Of a DNA stretch of 64,000 nt, positions 1 to 11,405 are shown piece after piece. The stretch is taken from the NCBI GenBank assembly GCA_963281255.1, contig OY725496.1:3449723-3513722 (forward strand), given 5' to 3'. The DNA is from Aphrocallistes beatrix (Eukaryota > Porifera > Hexactinellida > Sceptrulophora > Aphrocallistidae). Under the pieces are notes generated by a model, which had not been told where the DNA came from, made no database searches, and worked only from the letters and a program-made list of their open reading frames with translations. The translations under genes were made by a program, and so were the position numbers. The stretch's first letter is position 1. Each line of letters opens with the position of its first letter.

Positions 1-151
1 CTAGGGGGTAACTACGTTTAGCGGTGAGATCCTAACATATTGTCTCAATCAATCTACTATTTGGCAATACATTAAATAGGGGTAGGCCCAACCAATATTT
101 GGTGACAATAATTTATGAAGCTTAGAACCTTAATAGAGAGAAATATTCAAT

Positions 152-294
152 ATGCCGGAATCGTCAATTGGTGACATGGTGGCATGCAGTGAATGTAAAA
201 GTTGGTATCATGTTCACTGCGTTTCAGTACCTAAAGAAGCCTTGAAGATAAGAAAGTGAGATGGCTGTGTGAAGAGTGTCGAGAAAAAATCTGA
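152..294 (+). pseudogene. PHD-finger C-terminal half, frameshifted
   Basis: Starting at the ATG at 152, the frame reads MVACSECKSWYHVHC, the C-x2-C ... W-Y-H-x2-C core of a PHD zinc finger. After an EALK stretch that frame meets TGA at about 256. The expected tail (VRWLCEECRE) is present one frame over and ends at 292-294, so one base separates the two halves of the finger. PHD fingers usually read histone tails; in invertebrate genomes they also occur as stray pieces of transposon-linked genes. Upstream sequence is outside the window, so this may be the last exon of a gene. The frameshift makes a dead fragment more likely. Confidence 0.55.
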
Positions 295-359
295 TGAAAA
301 ATAATAGCACTTAGTAATTTAGTCTTTTGGTGAATTAGATTAGCACGAAAATTTTGGTC

Positions 360-720
360 CGCGAAAATTTTGGTCCGGGGGACCAATTTTTTCATGGAAA
401 ATTGGTCCTCCCCTGAAAATTTTGGTACTACTATGGACCAATTTTCCATGGAATTTTGGTCCGGGGAGACCATTTTTTTAGGGAAAATTGGTCCGGGGGA
501 GACCATTTTTTTCAGGGAAAATTGGTCCGGGGGGGGACCATTTTTTTCAGGAAAAATTGGTCCGGGGAGACCATTTTTTCAGGGAAAATTGGTCCGGGGC
601 CCATTTTTTTCAGGGAATATTGGTCCTGGGGGACCATTTTTTTCAGGGAATTTTGGCCGGGGACCATTGCCATTTCTTTCAGAAAAAATTGTCTGGGAGA
701 CTAATTCTTTCATGGAAAAT
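360..720. repeat. GGTCC/GGACC minisatellite
   Basis: About ten imperfect units of roughly 35 bp. Each unit pairs a GGTCCGGGGGACC-type palindrome with an AT-rich TTTTTTCAGGGAAAATT stretch. Three overlapping reading frames stay open across it only because of the repeat period, so none is taken as a gene. The palindromic cores could form short stem-loops on either strand. Confidence 0.8.
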
Positions 721-1092
721 TAGATTCTATAAATCATTTGACATCCTCGATTTTTTGATACTTTTCAATTGTCGAACAACCATCGAAAAGTATTGTCGAG
801 CAACCAAATAAGTTGTTTGACCCCGGACTGACAATTCATATTTTAGTATTCAATACATTAGATGGACAATACTCAGGCATTCAAAATTCCTGAATATACT
901 TATCCCCAATTGCATACTAATACTGTATTGTTATGGATTTGTTACACGTATATCACATTGTGATACTAAGAAGTAACTCATTCTAGTCATACCAACACTT
1001 AAACAATGGTTGTTACTAATATCCGGGACAGGACGGGACAGCTGCAGGATATCCCCGGTTTTAACTAAAATACTGGACACGTCCCAATAGAC
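721..1092. other. no gene seen
   Basis: AT-rich sequence with no coding or splice pattern that I can support. Confidence 0.5.
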
Positions 1093-1226
1093 CAGGGTTG
1101 CTGTGGGAATGGGAATGATTTTCCCCCGGTGGGGATCCCCATAGGATTCCTATGGGGATTCCCACAGGAATTCTATGGGAATGGGATGGGAATGTGAATT
1201 GAAATTTAATTCCCAAGGAAACCCTG
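1093..1226. mobile_element. small hAT-like MITE
   Basis: Begins CAGGGTT and ends AACCCTG, with terminal inverted repeats that continue imperfectly into TGGGAAT. The interior is a run of GGGAATGGGAAT and TCCCCAT motifs. CAGGG ends are typical of hAT nonautonomous elements. I do not see a clean 8-bp target duplication, so the superfamily call is tentative. Confidence 0.55.
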
Positions 1227-1429
1227 ATACATATTTAGCTAATCTCTAATCTAATAAGTGTATTTTATTTCTTCTGCTCTCTAAAATCTGAACTCTCTTC
1301 CTATTGAGTGCCTATCTATTCCAACTATAATAACTAGACCTAATAACAGCTACCGCAGCGCCACTGGGGCTTGACATCCTTTCCAAATGGTGATGCATTT
1401 TTCATTGAAATATTGGTTATGGCGGACCA

Positions 1430-1760
1430 AAAAATTCCTTATGGAAAATTGGTCCCCCGGACCAAAATTCCCTGAAAAAAATGGTCCCCCGGACCAAAAT
1501 TCCATGGAAAATTGGTCCCCCGGACCAAAATTTTCGCGGACCATTTTCCAGTGACAGTACCATTATAGTAGTTATTAGTACAAGTATTAGTTCTCTATTA
1601 TTTTGCAAATAGGGGTAAGCAAGGGGCATGCTTAGGAATGAATTTGCGACGCCGTGAATAGTCGAAAAGTATATTATATGACAAAGGGGACCGTCCATGG
1701 CGCTGTACATGGTCCGGTCGGACCATCCATGGCGCCGTACATGGTCCGGCCGGACCATGT
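1430..1760. repeat. second GGTCC/GGACC palindrome cluster
   Basis: At 1430-1545, three units of the 360-720 minisatellite recur in inverted orientation (GGTCCCCCGGACC separated by AAAATTCC). At 1688-1760, further palindromes join GGACC, CCATGG and GGCGCC. The intervening bases show no gene. The open frames across this stretch are repeat artefacts. Confidence 0.7.
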
Positions 1761-1871
1761 CAACATTTTCGTCTGAAGTCAAAACTTAGTGGAGCCATAA
1801 CCAAAAGACTCAAACATGCCAAAAATCAGCTTTCTGTACCTAGCAGTTTCTTCAATCAATTCGTTATTACA

Positions 1872-2490
1872 AGGTGGCCAATAAGTTCTGTTCCAAGCTT
1901 GATATGTATAAAATTTCTTATACTCAAACAATCTTACATAGTTATTATGGTCTTATGGCCTATGGTCTTCCAGAGTCTTCAAATTTTAGGAAAAATCAGC
2001 TCACACATTTTCTTCGAACACTCTAAATTTGTAGAAATATAGGATGTTCAGATCAGTGCATTTGGAGAACCAGTTGGATGAGTTTTTGTGATGTGAAAAA
2101 AGGTGCTATTTTAGGTTATTTCGCAAAGTGTACCTAATTTGAATTGTGAATGAATAACTCTCATTCTGATAATGAATTCAGTGGTTTGTGAAATATTTTC
2201 ACGGTGAATGAAAGGTATCTGCTAAATCGTCATGGAACATCGATTATGAAGACATTTTTTTACAGAAACATTGGGGCCTGATTCGCGATTTTGGCTGCGA
2301 GTCAGGACATATTTTCTTTTCACAAAATTCACCCTACAAAACACAGTGCTAAGTCATAGACGCGAAAAATCTTTTAACATTGTTGAAATTATTCGAATTA
2401 CAATCTCTAAAGACAATAATAACTAAGATTGTTTGAGTATGAGAAATTTTATACCTAATCAAGCTTGGGACAGAACTTATTGTCCACCCT
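1872..2490. mobile_element. TIR element with about 75-bp inverted repeats
   Basis: The left arm (from AAGTTCTGTTCCAAGCTTGA to CTCAAACAATCTTA) recurs in reverse complement at the right end (CTAAGATTGTTTGAG to GGGACAGAACTTATTG), giving arms of about 75 bp around a 470-bp interior without a coding frame. A single left-type arm of the same family is at 48,055-48,145 and 63,030-63,120. It is a nonautonomous DNA element; the superfamily is not identified. Confidence 0.65.
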
Positions 2491-2924
2491 GTATATATAC
2501 AGTGTGTCCGGAAATTATTGGCACTAAGCTTTAACTTAATGTAGTATCAAACTAGTGCTTAGAAAGAGTATTATAATTTCAGGATAACTTCATTTATGTA
2601 TTTTCTTATTATATATATATACATTGTTTTTAGTCACACTATCATATCATGTGATTACCCAGCATCTTTTCTGAAATGCAAACTCATTCTTTGTCTAGTT
2701 TTTGTCAAAATTCCAACCACAGTTTGCTATGGTATAGCAATGTTTCCTTCTATACCGCTTAATTTATTATAGAAATATCTAAGTACGTTTGTGCATATCT
2801 TGTAGTTGTGCAATTCTTGAGGATTTGTTCAAAGGATTCGGCAAGATGTAGGCTCAGAATTAGGGGTGCGTCAGTGATTACCCTACAAAAATCAAATTTC
2901 TCGAGAAAAAAAAATCAATTTGAG
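2491..2924. other. no gene seen
   Basis: AT-rich sequence next to a TATATATA/CAGTG motif. No coding pattern or clear element ends are visible. Confidence 0.5.
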
Positions 2925-3217
2925 AAAATATAATTACCCACTTTATAAGTTTTTAACTTAGTTACTCTTCTTCAAGATTAAGTATTTTCAGCATTTGTTT
3001 TCCTATGCCACATGTCGCGAGTGATCACCATTGTATATGATGGCATTGGTGGTATGAGGTGGCACAGTTTGAAAAATTTAACTTTGTGAGAGTGTAAACA
3101 AGTTGAAAGATTAAAAAGTGAGTAATTCGAATATGGAGATTCGAATTTGAAGTTAAATTAAGCGTATCTCTTCCCAATTAAATACCTTGACTCGCTAAAT
3201 AAATCAGTATTATAACT
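2925..3217. mobile_element. truncated copy of the 4107-4490 MITE
   Basis: Nearly matches the right two thirds of the element at 4107-4490, including the CCACATGTCGCGAGTGATC block and the end GACTCGCTAAAT. Its right edge is cut by the Helitron-like element at 3219, which therefore appears to have inserted into this older element. Confidence 0.65.
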
Positions 3218-3218
3218 A

Positions 3219-3792
3219 CAAGCGCGCTTCGCTTGCTTGCGCTGCGCGGCTGGCGGACACTTTGTGTCCGCCGGAGGCTCCCTTCGGTCGCCTGGAGGTG
3301 AGACTGGTTAATTATAAGGGAGATATCATCTCTAAATATGTCCATCTTAGTTTTAAAATCGATATCACTTGAAAAATCACCAAATTTGTCAATTTTTAAA
3401 ATTTTTGATGAGTAATGATGACGTCATACATAGTGATGAGTCATCATTTTTTGATGATAGTTGCATCATATGTGAGGCGTGTTAGTTTACAGATTCTATT
3501 AAAATTTCAGCCTTCTATCTCCTATAATGGCTGAGTTATGCACGAATAACTGTGTTGCTTAACTTTTAAAAAATGTGACAATGACGTCATAATTCCATGA
3601 TGAGTCGACATTTTGGTCTGAGCTCAGAACTTACTGGAGCCATAGCCAAAAGACTCCCACATGCCAAAAATCAGCTTTCTGTGCCTGGTAGTTTCTTCAA
3701 TCAATTCGTACAGATATATATATACACAAACAAACAATAATCGAGTTTTAATAGTAAGGATATACACATTAATCGAGTTTTAATAGTAAGGA
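3219..3792 (-). mobile_element. Helitron-like nonautonomous element (reverse)
   Basis: Read on the minus strand it starts TCCTTACTATTAAAACTC (right edge, plus coordinates 3792 downward) and ends CTTG at 3219. It is flanked by A (3218) and T (3793), as expected for A|T insertion. The 3' terminus is a cluster of three GC-rich stem-loops, including GCGGACACAAAGTGTCCGC. The interior has two perfect TGACGTCA palindromes (3419-3426 and 3582-3589) and a TGAGTCA. The 5' end is partly duplicated (two copies of the AATAGTAAGGA terminus about 32 bp apart). No Rep/helicase coding is present. CTTG instead of the usual CTRR end makes the class assignment provisional. Confidence 0.5.
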
Positions 3793-3846
3793 TTTGTATG
3801 GGGAATTATGGGGTGTGCGAATACTTTTGTTCCGGCAGTGTATATA

Positions 3847-4030
3847 CAGTCGACTCTCGTTAATTCGAACACGGATAAGGAGTACATACAATCGGATAAG
3901 AAGTACAAGTTTTGATTCCCCAACCTAATCTATGGCAAAATATATACAAACGAACTCCGATTAACACGAACACGGATAAGACGAAATATCGGATAATAAG
4001 TACGATATATATATATATATATATATATAT
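3847..4030. mobile_element. pogo/Tigger-like MITE remnant
   Basis: Begins CAGTCGACTCTCGTTAATTC next to TA, the terminal motif shared with the elements at 4500, 6193, 23,472 and 50,109. Repeated CACGGATAAG motifs follow, then an AT dinucleotide tract. The right terminus is not recognisable. Confidence 0.5.
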
Positions 4031-4106
4031 CGAGTTCTAATAGTAAGGATAGATATACTTGTAGTACATACAAAAATTATTGGTACACCCCATAATTCCC
4101 CATATA

Positions 4107-4490
4107 AATAGTTATAATACTGATTTATAAAGCGAGTCAAGGTATTTAATTGGTAAGAGATACACTTAATTTGACTTCAAATTCGAATTCTCCACATTCA
4201 AATTACCCACTTTAAGTTTTCAACTTAATTACTCTTCCTCAAGATTAAGTATTTTCAGCATTTGCTTACCTATGCCACATGTCGCGAGTGATCACCATTG
4301 TATATGATGGCATTGGTGGTATGAGGTGGCACAGTTTGAAAAATTTTAACCTTGTGAGAGTGTAAACAAGTTGAAAGATTAAAAAGTGAGTAATTCGAAG
4401 ATGGAGAATTCGAATTTGAAGTTAAATTAAGCGTATCTCTTACTAATTAAATACCTTGACTCGCTAAATAGATCAGCATTATAGCTATTT
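4107..4490. mobile_element. MITE with about 60-bp inverted repeats
   Basis: The left terminus (ATAGTTATAATACTGAT, then AAAGCGAGTCAAGG) pairs with the right terminus (CCTTGACTCGCTAAATAG, then ATAGCTAT). The interior is noncoding. A truncated relative is at 2925-3217. Confidence 0.7.
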
Positions 4491-4499
4491 ATATATATA

Positions 4500-4617
4500 T
4501 AGTCGACTCCGCTTAATAGGGTCACTGTTTAATTGGGTCAACCGCTTAATCGGGCCACTCTTGGCAGGACCGGAAAAGCTCCCATACATAGAAGCTAGTA
4601 CAAAATATTATCGAAAT
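4500..4617. mobile_element. pogo-like MITE, left part only
   Basis: Matches the first 100 or so bases of the complete element at 50,109-50,295 (GTCGACTCCGCTTAATAGG, then CCGCTTAATCGGG and GGCAGGAC). The right half is missing. Confidence 0.6.
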
Positions 4618-5344
4618 GCCGTAAATTTACGAAGATCTGGTATGTGCTAGGTTTTCATCCTACATTCTCAATGGCAATCCATGGTCATTGAAATGGGGCA
4701 TGTAGCGTCGAAAAATGTACTCTATAATGAAATATGATTTATTCTATTTGTATTTAGTAATTTTATATACACATATAATTAAAGATAATTTTTGAATGAA
4801 GAACTTTGATTGCATATTCCAGCTTTGCAATCTCAGAACCATTTCTCGATTCATAGAATTCCCCACTCCCCCTCTCACCATTTGAGAACCGGAGTCGAAG
4901 ATTTACCTGATTAATAAGAATAAATAAGATCAAAACTAGATAAAATAGAAGACAAAATATATATTCACTTAGCACAGTTCTCCCTTAAATTAATATATAT
5001 ACTCCTATACCCACATATGTGGTATATGTGCATGCTTAGTAACCTGATAGTAGTTTGAAAAATAGAGACTACTGTTAGTACATGATAACTGATCCTAATA
5101 CAAATTAGTCACATACGTATGCTTGATTGACTATACTGTGAACTGTTCGTAGTATAAAGCTTGTCAGTCCCCTGCTGAAAGCCACTAATACAGAAATACT
5201 TGGGACATATGAAATCTATTGTTTAATTTGTATTACTTTGGATTTTGAAATTTTAAGACTTCTTTTTGACTTTGTGGGAAGCCATTCTAGTCAAAGTATT
5301 CTATCTCCCATTAATATCATGTGGTAGTATTTCTCTAGTCTAAC

Positions 5345-8300
5345 TTGATACAGCTGGAATCAGCTCTGAGACTAGTACAGCCTATTCTCACTCTCAAGTT
5401 CTCACTTCCTTCCTCTCAGTCTGTCGTCAGGAAGATACAGACCCAATTCTGTCTCTTATCACCTCCCTATGTCTCATGTAACCCTGCTCCAGATTTAGAC
5501 TCCATTTCACACCTTTGTGCCACCTATCGCTCCTCACTCAACTCCTCTCTATCTCGCTCCCAGTTCTGTCTAGACGTGACTGGACATGAGTGGGTATGGA
5601 TGGCAGAGTACCAGTTTCCACCAGATTATATTTACTCAGTAGCAGCTGTTGTGGAATCCAACACTTTTGGAGTAGAAATACCAACACTCAGGTTTCTACA
5701 CTGTAAAACAAACTATGCAGAATGTAGTTCATAAGTGATAGCATTCGTTATTAGATCAGAGTTCCTACTCGTCACTACTCACGATCTATCTGCTGTGCCC
5801 TTGCAGCTCAAGCCTCATCCTCAATCAGCTATCAGCTGTGTGCAGGGGAGCTGGCAGATAGGAACAGATGTACTCACTCTCCTTGGAGGAGATGTGATTA
5901 TTCGGCAGGAAGATGCTCTCTTTACATTTGATTGGAATGTAAGTTATGACTCGACAGAATGATTTCATTAGTTCCAGTTCTGAATTCTTTCTTTTATGCA
6001 CATATCTCCATGCAATTATTGTAGTTTATTTATTTTTCAGTCCTCTTCGCCTGAGCTCACTTGTGAGGCTCTGAATCAGTCGGTATCTCAGATGGAAGTG
6101 TTCGGGAATGGATTCATCGCCGCTAGTAAGGTGACTGCAAATCGAGTCTCATTGATAATACACATATCATACAATATTATACTTTGCAAATACAGTCGAA
6201 CCTGCTATAACGGCCACGTCTATAGCGGTCACCAATGAACAGTCCCGTCCGAAATTCCATAATATTGAACCTGTGTATAGCGGCCACCTACTCAACGGGG
6301 CCAGCGGCCACCCTAAAACTGTGTATAACGGCCATCACCTTTTTCACCTTTTTATGTGGACCTGGACCTGTTACGAACGATAAACAAGTTCATGTAATTA
6401 TGTACTTCAAGTAATGAATTTCTAAAAACTTATTTATTGCATTATTTATTGCATATTTATTGCACTACGTTGATACCTTTTGGGGATTAAGACAATCACC
6501 TGTATATAACGGTCACTTGTGTATAACGGCCAATTTTGTCCAGTCCCTTGGGTGACCGTTATGTACAGGTTCCACTGTTGTATTATATTTTTGTTTTTAT
6601 CAGTACGGACTCATCTGGATAGAACTTCATAATCGCACATCTTATTCGGTAAGTTGTATCTATTCACACTTATTATTCCTCTTTACGTATTATCAACATC
6701 GTCTATCTGTGTCACAGATGTCATTGCTTTCACAAGGACATTGCCCTCGCAGCATCTTCCTAGACAAGAGACCTCCCATCAGATTCGGACTCTACTCCTT
6801 GGAAGGAGGGGTAGAGAGAGGGGCCGTGGTGCTTATTGGAGAGAGAGGTAGCAGCTGGTCTTATAGTATAGGATGATCAGATGTATCATTACACTTATGT
6901 GCATGTCATTCTATGTAGGAGAAGCTACCACATTGCTAGAGTTCAATTTGAAAAACCAACTCTCTCCATTATTGTCTCCATCTCAAATTGGTAAGCGTTG
7001 CGATTTCAACTTAATTTACACATGAAATACTTTATAGTAGACATCAATTAAATCTCTCTAACGCAGGAAACATGACTATCACTTCTGTTCTCTACTCGTG
7101 GGTTGGCGATGATATTATGATTTTGTTGACTGACTCAGAACAATCTCTTTTAGCCACTTTTGATAGTGGTGAGTTAGCATTGCAGTAAAATAGATTATCA
7201 ATACAACTCTCAAAGTTCATTCGTATTATATTAATTTGTTCGAATATTTTACTAAAAGACTTCTGTAGACAAGAAACTCTCCAAACTCTCCAAATTCCCA
7301 GAACTCCCTTCACATAGTAAGAAAATTATGCTCGAATTACTGCTAAATATTAATGTGTGAGTGACTTTTCATTTCATATTTCGTGTACAGATGCGACAGG
7401 TTTGGTTAAAGCAGCCACTGCTTCCCATCTGCATGGGAACCTCTCTTTAACCATTCGAGACATGAGAACTCTCTCCAACACTGAGATTTTGCTCTGGGGC
7501 AGCACTCTCCTCTACAGGTAAGGAAGCCGACATATCCATTAACTGCTTAATTGCTCTTATTGCAATTACTTGTTTCCTCAGTCCTGACTTCGGGAGGAGC
7601 TTCTACTGGTTCTCAGAGGTCAGACAGCCAGTCTCGAGTGTGGCGGTCTATCCTGATGGAAGGGCCATTGCTACTACACAGTCTAACCAGGCACTAAAAT
7701 ACACACATTGAACGTAGCTACCCGTGTGTCAAGATGTTATGTTGCATTTAATCTAGGTTCTCTATACTTCGATCTCATCGCTGGAACTAATAGAGCTCTC
7801 ACACCCGCCTCTTCTAAATAGCTCTGTGGTCTCATTTCAGTTCACACACGATGACGTCATTGAATGGGTGAGTTATTATTTACTAACTCAATACAATTAT
7901 AATTATTTATTATTTATTCATCATATGACTCTTCCAGACCTCACTTCCCGTTGGCAGTTCTCCCCTCGTCACACGCTATACCATTCCCTCCCACTCACAC
8001 CTCCCTGATCCAGACACATACTCTCCTCCCAACTTCTCCTCACATCTCAACTCTACTGTTCTCCTAAACTCGTCTATCTATCTCCTTCCCCACGCAGACT
8101 GGATTTCCCACATCTCTTCCCCTCCTAACACCTCCTGCTCCTACTCAGGACTTTCTCTCCTCTCTTCTCACTGTACCACCCTCACCAGAGACGCACACCA
8201 GTTCATTTCGCCGTTACAGAACTCCCTGTACTACCATCCTGACCAGTTCTCTCCCTCCTATCTGTACGACTGTTCCCAGAAGACTCACGGACTACCGCCT

Positions 8301-8384
8301 TACATGCGACAAATCCTACACATTCAACATATCTCTACTCTTCTATCTTGACGCTTCTTTCCCTTGTCTCACTCAATATGGTAA
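5345..8384 (+). pseudogene. CATSPERG: partial CATSPERG copy, frameshifted in its last exon
   Basis: Contains the same series of ectodomain exons as the intact gene at 22.6-25.9 kb, with the same splice sites: first exon frame from 5345, exons ending in GTAAG or GTGAG, and a last exon from about 7937 to 8384. It lacks all the C-terminal exons (the conserved CPS...CVFF region, the WICIYNSYC block and the TM exon). The last exon carries a net 5-base deletion near 8309 compared with its twin, which breaks the frame. Most other exons remain open and differ by few residues, so loss of constraint is recent or partial. It could still be transcribed as a truncated secreted product, but I see no polyadenylation or alternative 3' exon that proves this. 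Confidence 0.8.
6193..6577. mobile_element. pogo/Tigger-like MITE in CATSPERG-copy intron
   Basis: Starts CAGTCGAACCTGCTATAACG and ends with its imperfect complement (GACCGTTATGTACAGG, then CCACTG). The interior repeats ATAACGGCCAC motifs. It lies between the third and fourth recognised exons, and the same insertion is in the second gene copy, so it predates the duplication. This copy keeps the empty site for the hAT element found in the other one. Confidence 0.7.
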
Positions 8385-8604
8385 GAATTCTTTTCTCTCA
8401 TCGTTTTATCGGTCTAGATACTTACATTATTATAGAGGTACGATTCGTGACGGTCAAAATAGAAATTTTAACACTTAAGTGACAATTTTAGGCAAAACTA
8501 AAGACTTTCACAAAGTACATTAGAGATAAAATGAATGAAGAAGGCTTAAAAACAATCATTCAAGGTTACTTTCATCGACAGCCTATGGTATTCATAGTCT
8601 CTAC

Positions 8605-8760
8605 CCTATTTTTGTAATTTGTTTACTTTATGTACGTATCTATGATAAACAAAAGTAAACGAATAATTTATCACATAGATTCGAAAATACGATTTTCAGA
8701 ATCTACACCCTTAAAACCCCCATGTCACTTGTTGGAAGCTAGTCTCTAACATATTTTTCA
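8605..8760 (-). repeat. single unit of the 141-bp Helitron-internal repeat
   Basis: In reverse orientation it matches one unit of the 141-bp tandem repeat at 49,221-49,900 (GTTTACTTTATGTACGTATC, then GATTCGAAAATACGAT, then TTGGAAGCTAGTCTCTA). No terminal hairpin is next to it. Confidence 0.6.
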
Positions 8761-9079
8761 TTGATTTGACATGAACATAGCATGAACATGACATGAATAT
8801 TTAATGCTGTATGGCAAGAACTTGGCATGAACATTTAATGTTGTCTTCTGCTGATTCCGGACTTAGATATAATTATTACAACTCCTGTTGACTCTCAGGT
8901 TTTTCAATTCTTCTCTCAGATCCTTATCCAAACTCAAAACACTAGCAAACCACTTGTAATTGATATGAATAGATATACTGTTTAAAGTTACTAAGGTTGC
9001 ATCCTTCTAGCCATACTACTCTGCCAGCCCAATTTGAATGTACCTGGCAAAGCATCATTAACAACGGTAGAGTTAGAGA

Positions 9080-9745
9080 ATGGCAGTTCCCATCGCTCAA
9101 CTGAAGGAGGAGCATCCACATTTCTATCGTGTTTATGCAAGGCTGAAGAGAGACATAGCTTCAGATAATCGTCTTAATGGAGTGTTTTGTATTAACTCGA
9201 CTCATGTCCTCATCCACTACTATGCCCAATATTTGTACGCACGCCCCATCAGAAACTATGGGTCAGCAGACGGGTTCAGTAAGCAGACACTGAACTGGCT
9301 GAATACGATACTCTTCATCTGTGCTCTGATATTCATAGCTCTCTTCATGGTGCTATTGCCGATCGCGTGCATAGGGCTCGGCATTTACGGACTAATTAAC
9401 TGCGAGGAATCTATTAATTTGAATGTACAATTGCAGATTGTAGGCACTGCAGCCATGGTTGAGTTCCTTGCTCGGCTTATATTCTACACCGTGGGACGGC
9501 TGGAGAATAAGGATTCCATATTTACCTACGTAGAGACATTTGACTTCATGGTCATCCCAATTGTAGGCCTGTTCATCTGGGGGGCGGTGGAAGCTTCCTG
9601 TTCTCACTGTCCGACTGAACTGACTTCGGTGAACCTGGGAAGTGTGCTGAACATTTTGGGAGTAGTAGGTTGGGGGATGTTTTTGCTATTTCGCATACAG
9701 AGAGGGGTCAGCCTTTTTCTGGTTGAGTTCACAGGGATTGAATGA
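9080..9745 (+). CDS. four-TM membrane protein, TMEM272-like (tentative)
   Basis: A single open frame of 221 aa with an in-frame ATG. Residues 1-70 are hydrophilic. Four hydrophobic stretches follow at about 76-104, 118-138, 153-172 and 186-206, joined by short loops; the 1-2 loop has a Cys (INCEE) and the 3-4 loop has two (CSHC). The pattern LLPIACIGLGIYGLINC resembles the second half of the first TM unit in TMEM272-like proteins, but the match is weak and from memory. The gene sits in the spacer between the two CATSPERG copies on the same strand. No introns are evident, so it may be a single-exon gene or the main exon of a longer one. The function is unknown. Confidence 0.65.
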   Translation: MAVPIAQLKEEHPHFYRVYARLKRDIASDNRLNGVFCINSTHVLIHYYAQYLYARPIRNYGSADGFSKQTLNWLNTILFICALIFIALFMVLLPIACIGLGIYGLINCEESINLNVQLQIVGTAAMVEFLARLIFYTVGRLENKDSIFTYVETFDFMVIPIVGLFIWGAVEASCSHCPTELTSVNLGSVLNILGVVGWGMFLLFRIQRGVSLFLVEFTGIE

Positions 9746-10794
9746 AGACTCTTTTACGTGACTATTTCTGATATGATGTAAATATACCTTATACCAGTCA
9801 CTGCCTGCTATGTATTAATATCTAACACAATTATTGTACGGACTGTAGCAATAGTCAATAGTTAGATACTTCTAACCTTCAAATCTAGTAGTTTTGTTTG
9901 TTTTTCCCAATAAGGAAATATTCAATTCACCTGGCCTCGAGAGGTGAGGAGGGTGATAAGGAGGGCCCAGGGTGTAAAGTGAGGGAGGGTTAGAAGGGTG
10001 TGGAGTAATTTTATGTTCTACAAACTCTTCAAAACCTAAATTATTACTACACATGCTAAATAGGATTTCGGGTATTGGTTCTTGTATATACTTACGTACT
10101 ATTAGTATAAGGAATTTCTGTTTAAATGCCATAGTCCTCGGCGTTTTATCTGGGTCTTAAATTCATAATGCAAATTTTTCTAATCCCAACATACGATGCA
10201 TAAAGTTCAGCAGCAAACTTGTTATCCAACATTGTTGAATGAAATTGTTTTTATTTTCCAATACTTGATAATATCCAGATTTGTCGAGCACTTCGTTAAT
10301 GTTTGAACCACCCTAGTTTATAAACATGCGTATATATGTATGTGTATGTAAGGTAGATAAACACTTAACAGTTGGAAGATACTGAATTTGCGTATTTAAA
10401 TTAACTCGAACGATTATTAATTTAACAAAAGTCAATTCATTGCAACAATATACATTCCGCACATTCGCTCAACCTTTCTACTTAGATGGAATCAATGATG
10501 TTCTACAAATTTTATTGAAATATTTGGTTTGTGGTAGTAAACATATTCGTATTTTGATGCGAAGGATAATATGGGTTTTCTCGAAATTTAATACTCTCAT
10601 TTGATATCTGAGCTGCATTTCACAATGATTTACGGAAATTTAACCGCTACTGTTAAACTGAAGAGCTGGATACATCAACACATCTGTGCATAACTGTGTC
10701 TACGCACCTCTTGCAATTCATTTTCGCTATTTACGCGGCATTTCGAAGTATTACTTCAATTTCTACAAGTACCTCTATATCTTTTAGCACGTGA
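9746..10794. other. no gene seen
   Basis: AT-rich spacer. An 86-codon minus-strand frame at 9872-10,132 has no recognisable domain and overlaps low-complexity GGAGGG sequence, so it is not called. Confidence 0.4.
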
Positions 10795-11006
10795 TTGGAA
10801 ATATTACACTTACTGATTATGTGTTTGATCAAGCTTAATTTTGTTGTTGTTTTCCTTTGTTGGTTTGTGAATCTTCTCACAGCGACGAGTTCACTAAGGT
10901 GGAATGTAGAGTTCAGAAGAGATCACAAAATAGAGAATTTGACATTGATAAACAGTAATGATAATTTTGTGATATTTATCAAGATTCAGGAGAACAATAG
11001 AATCGT
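10795..11006 (+). CDS. orphan signal-peptide exon
   Basis: The open frame starts with a hydrophobic leader of about 25 residues (KLNFVVVFLCWFVNLLTA) and continues SSLRWNVEFRRDHKIENLTL, with an N-glycosylation site. It then meets a consensus donor (ATC|GTAAGT at about 11,007). It looks like the first exon of a secreted or type I membrane protein. No partner exon is seen before the minus-strand GTPase gene begins. The next plus-strand exons are those of CATSPERG at 22.6 kb, whose own leader exon I could not find, so this could be the CATSPERG first exon with an 11.6-kb intron holding the GTPase gene. That link is inference only. Confidence 0.45.
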
Positions 11007-11405
11007 AAGTTCGTTTTATTTATTATTTTATTGCTATTAACTACACTTGTAGGTAGGATGGAATGCATTCTGTAAACTTAAATAATTAATGCGATTTTAC
11101 AAAATGATTTCATTGAAGATAATTTCCTTAACATTGCCATATCTTCCTAACTATCTTGCTTACCTAGTTAGTCAGTGTTTGAGGTGAAAATGTCAATAGA
11201 TACAAAATAACGATGAGTAACACAAAATAACAATTATCAACTCAAAATGTCATTTGACTCTAACAGCCTATTGCCTATACTAACAGGGGGATAATCTAAG
11301 TTAAGCAAATTCAAAGTTAAGAAAAGTAAAGTACCTACTCCTACTGCAATAATATGCTGCTAACACTCTAAACCTATTATACAAAAACAAAAACAAAACA
11401 TAGAC

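Larger units (their letters stand above)
4625..8594 (+). repeat. segmental duplication A of the CATSPERG 5' region
   Basis: Collinear with 21,098-25,990. Homology starts near GCTAGGTTTTCATCCTA and ends at CGACAGCCTATGGTATTC. Differences are scattered substitutions and small indels, so this duplication is older than the one at 38-64 kb. It carries the exons of the partial CATSPERG copy. The genes between the two copies (9-17.3 kb) are not themselves duplicated. Confidence 0.85.

Noticed and set aside
231..811. Four overlapping open frames over the GGTCC repeat
   Set aside because: Gly/Phe/Pro-rich products follow the repeat unit; frames are open on both strands only because of the period.
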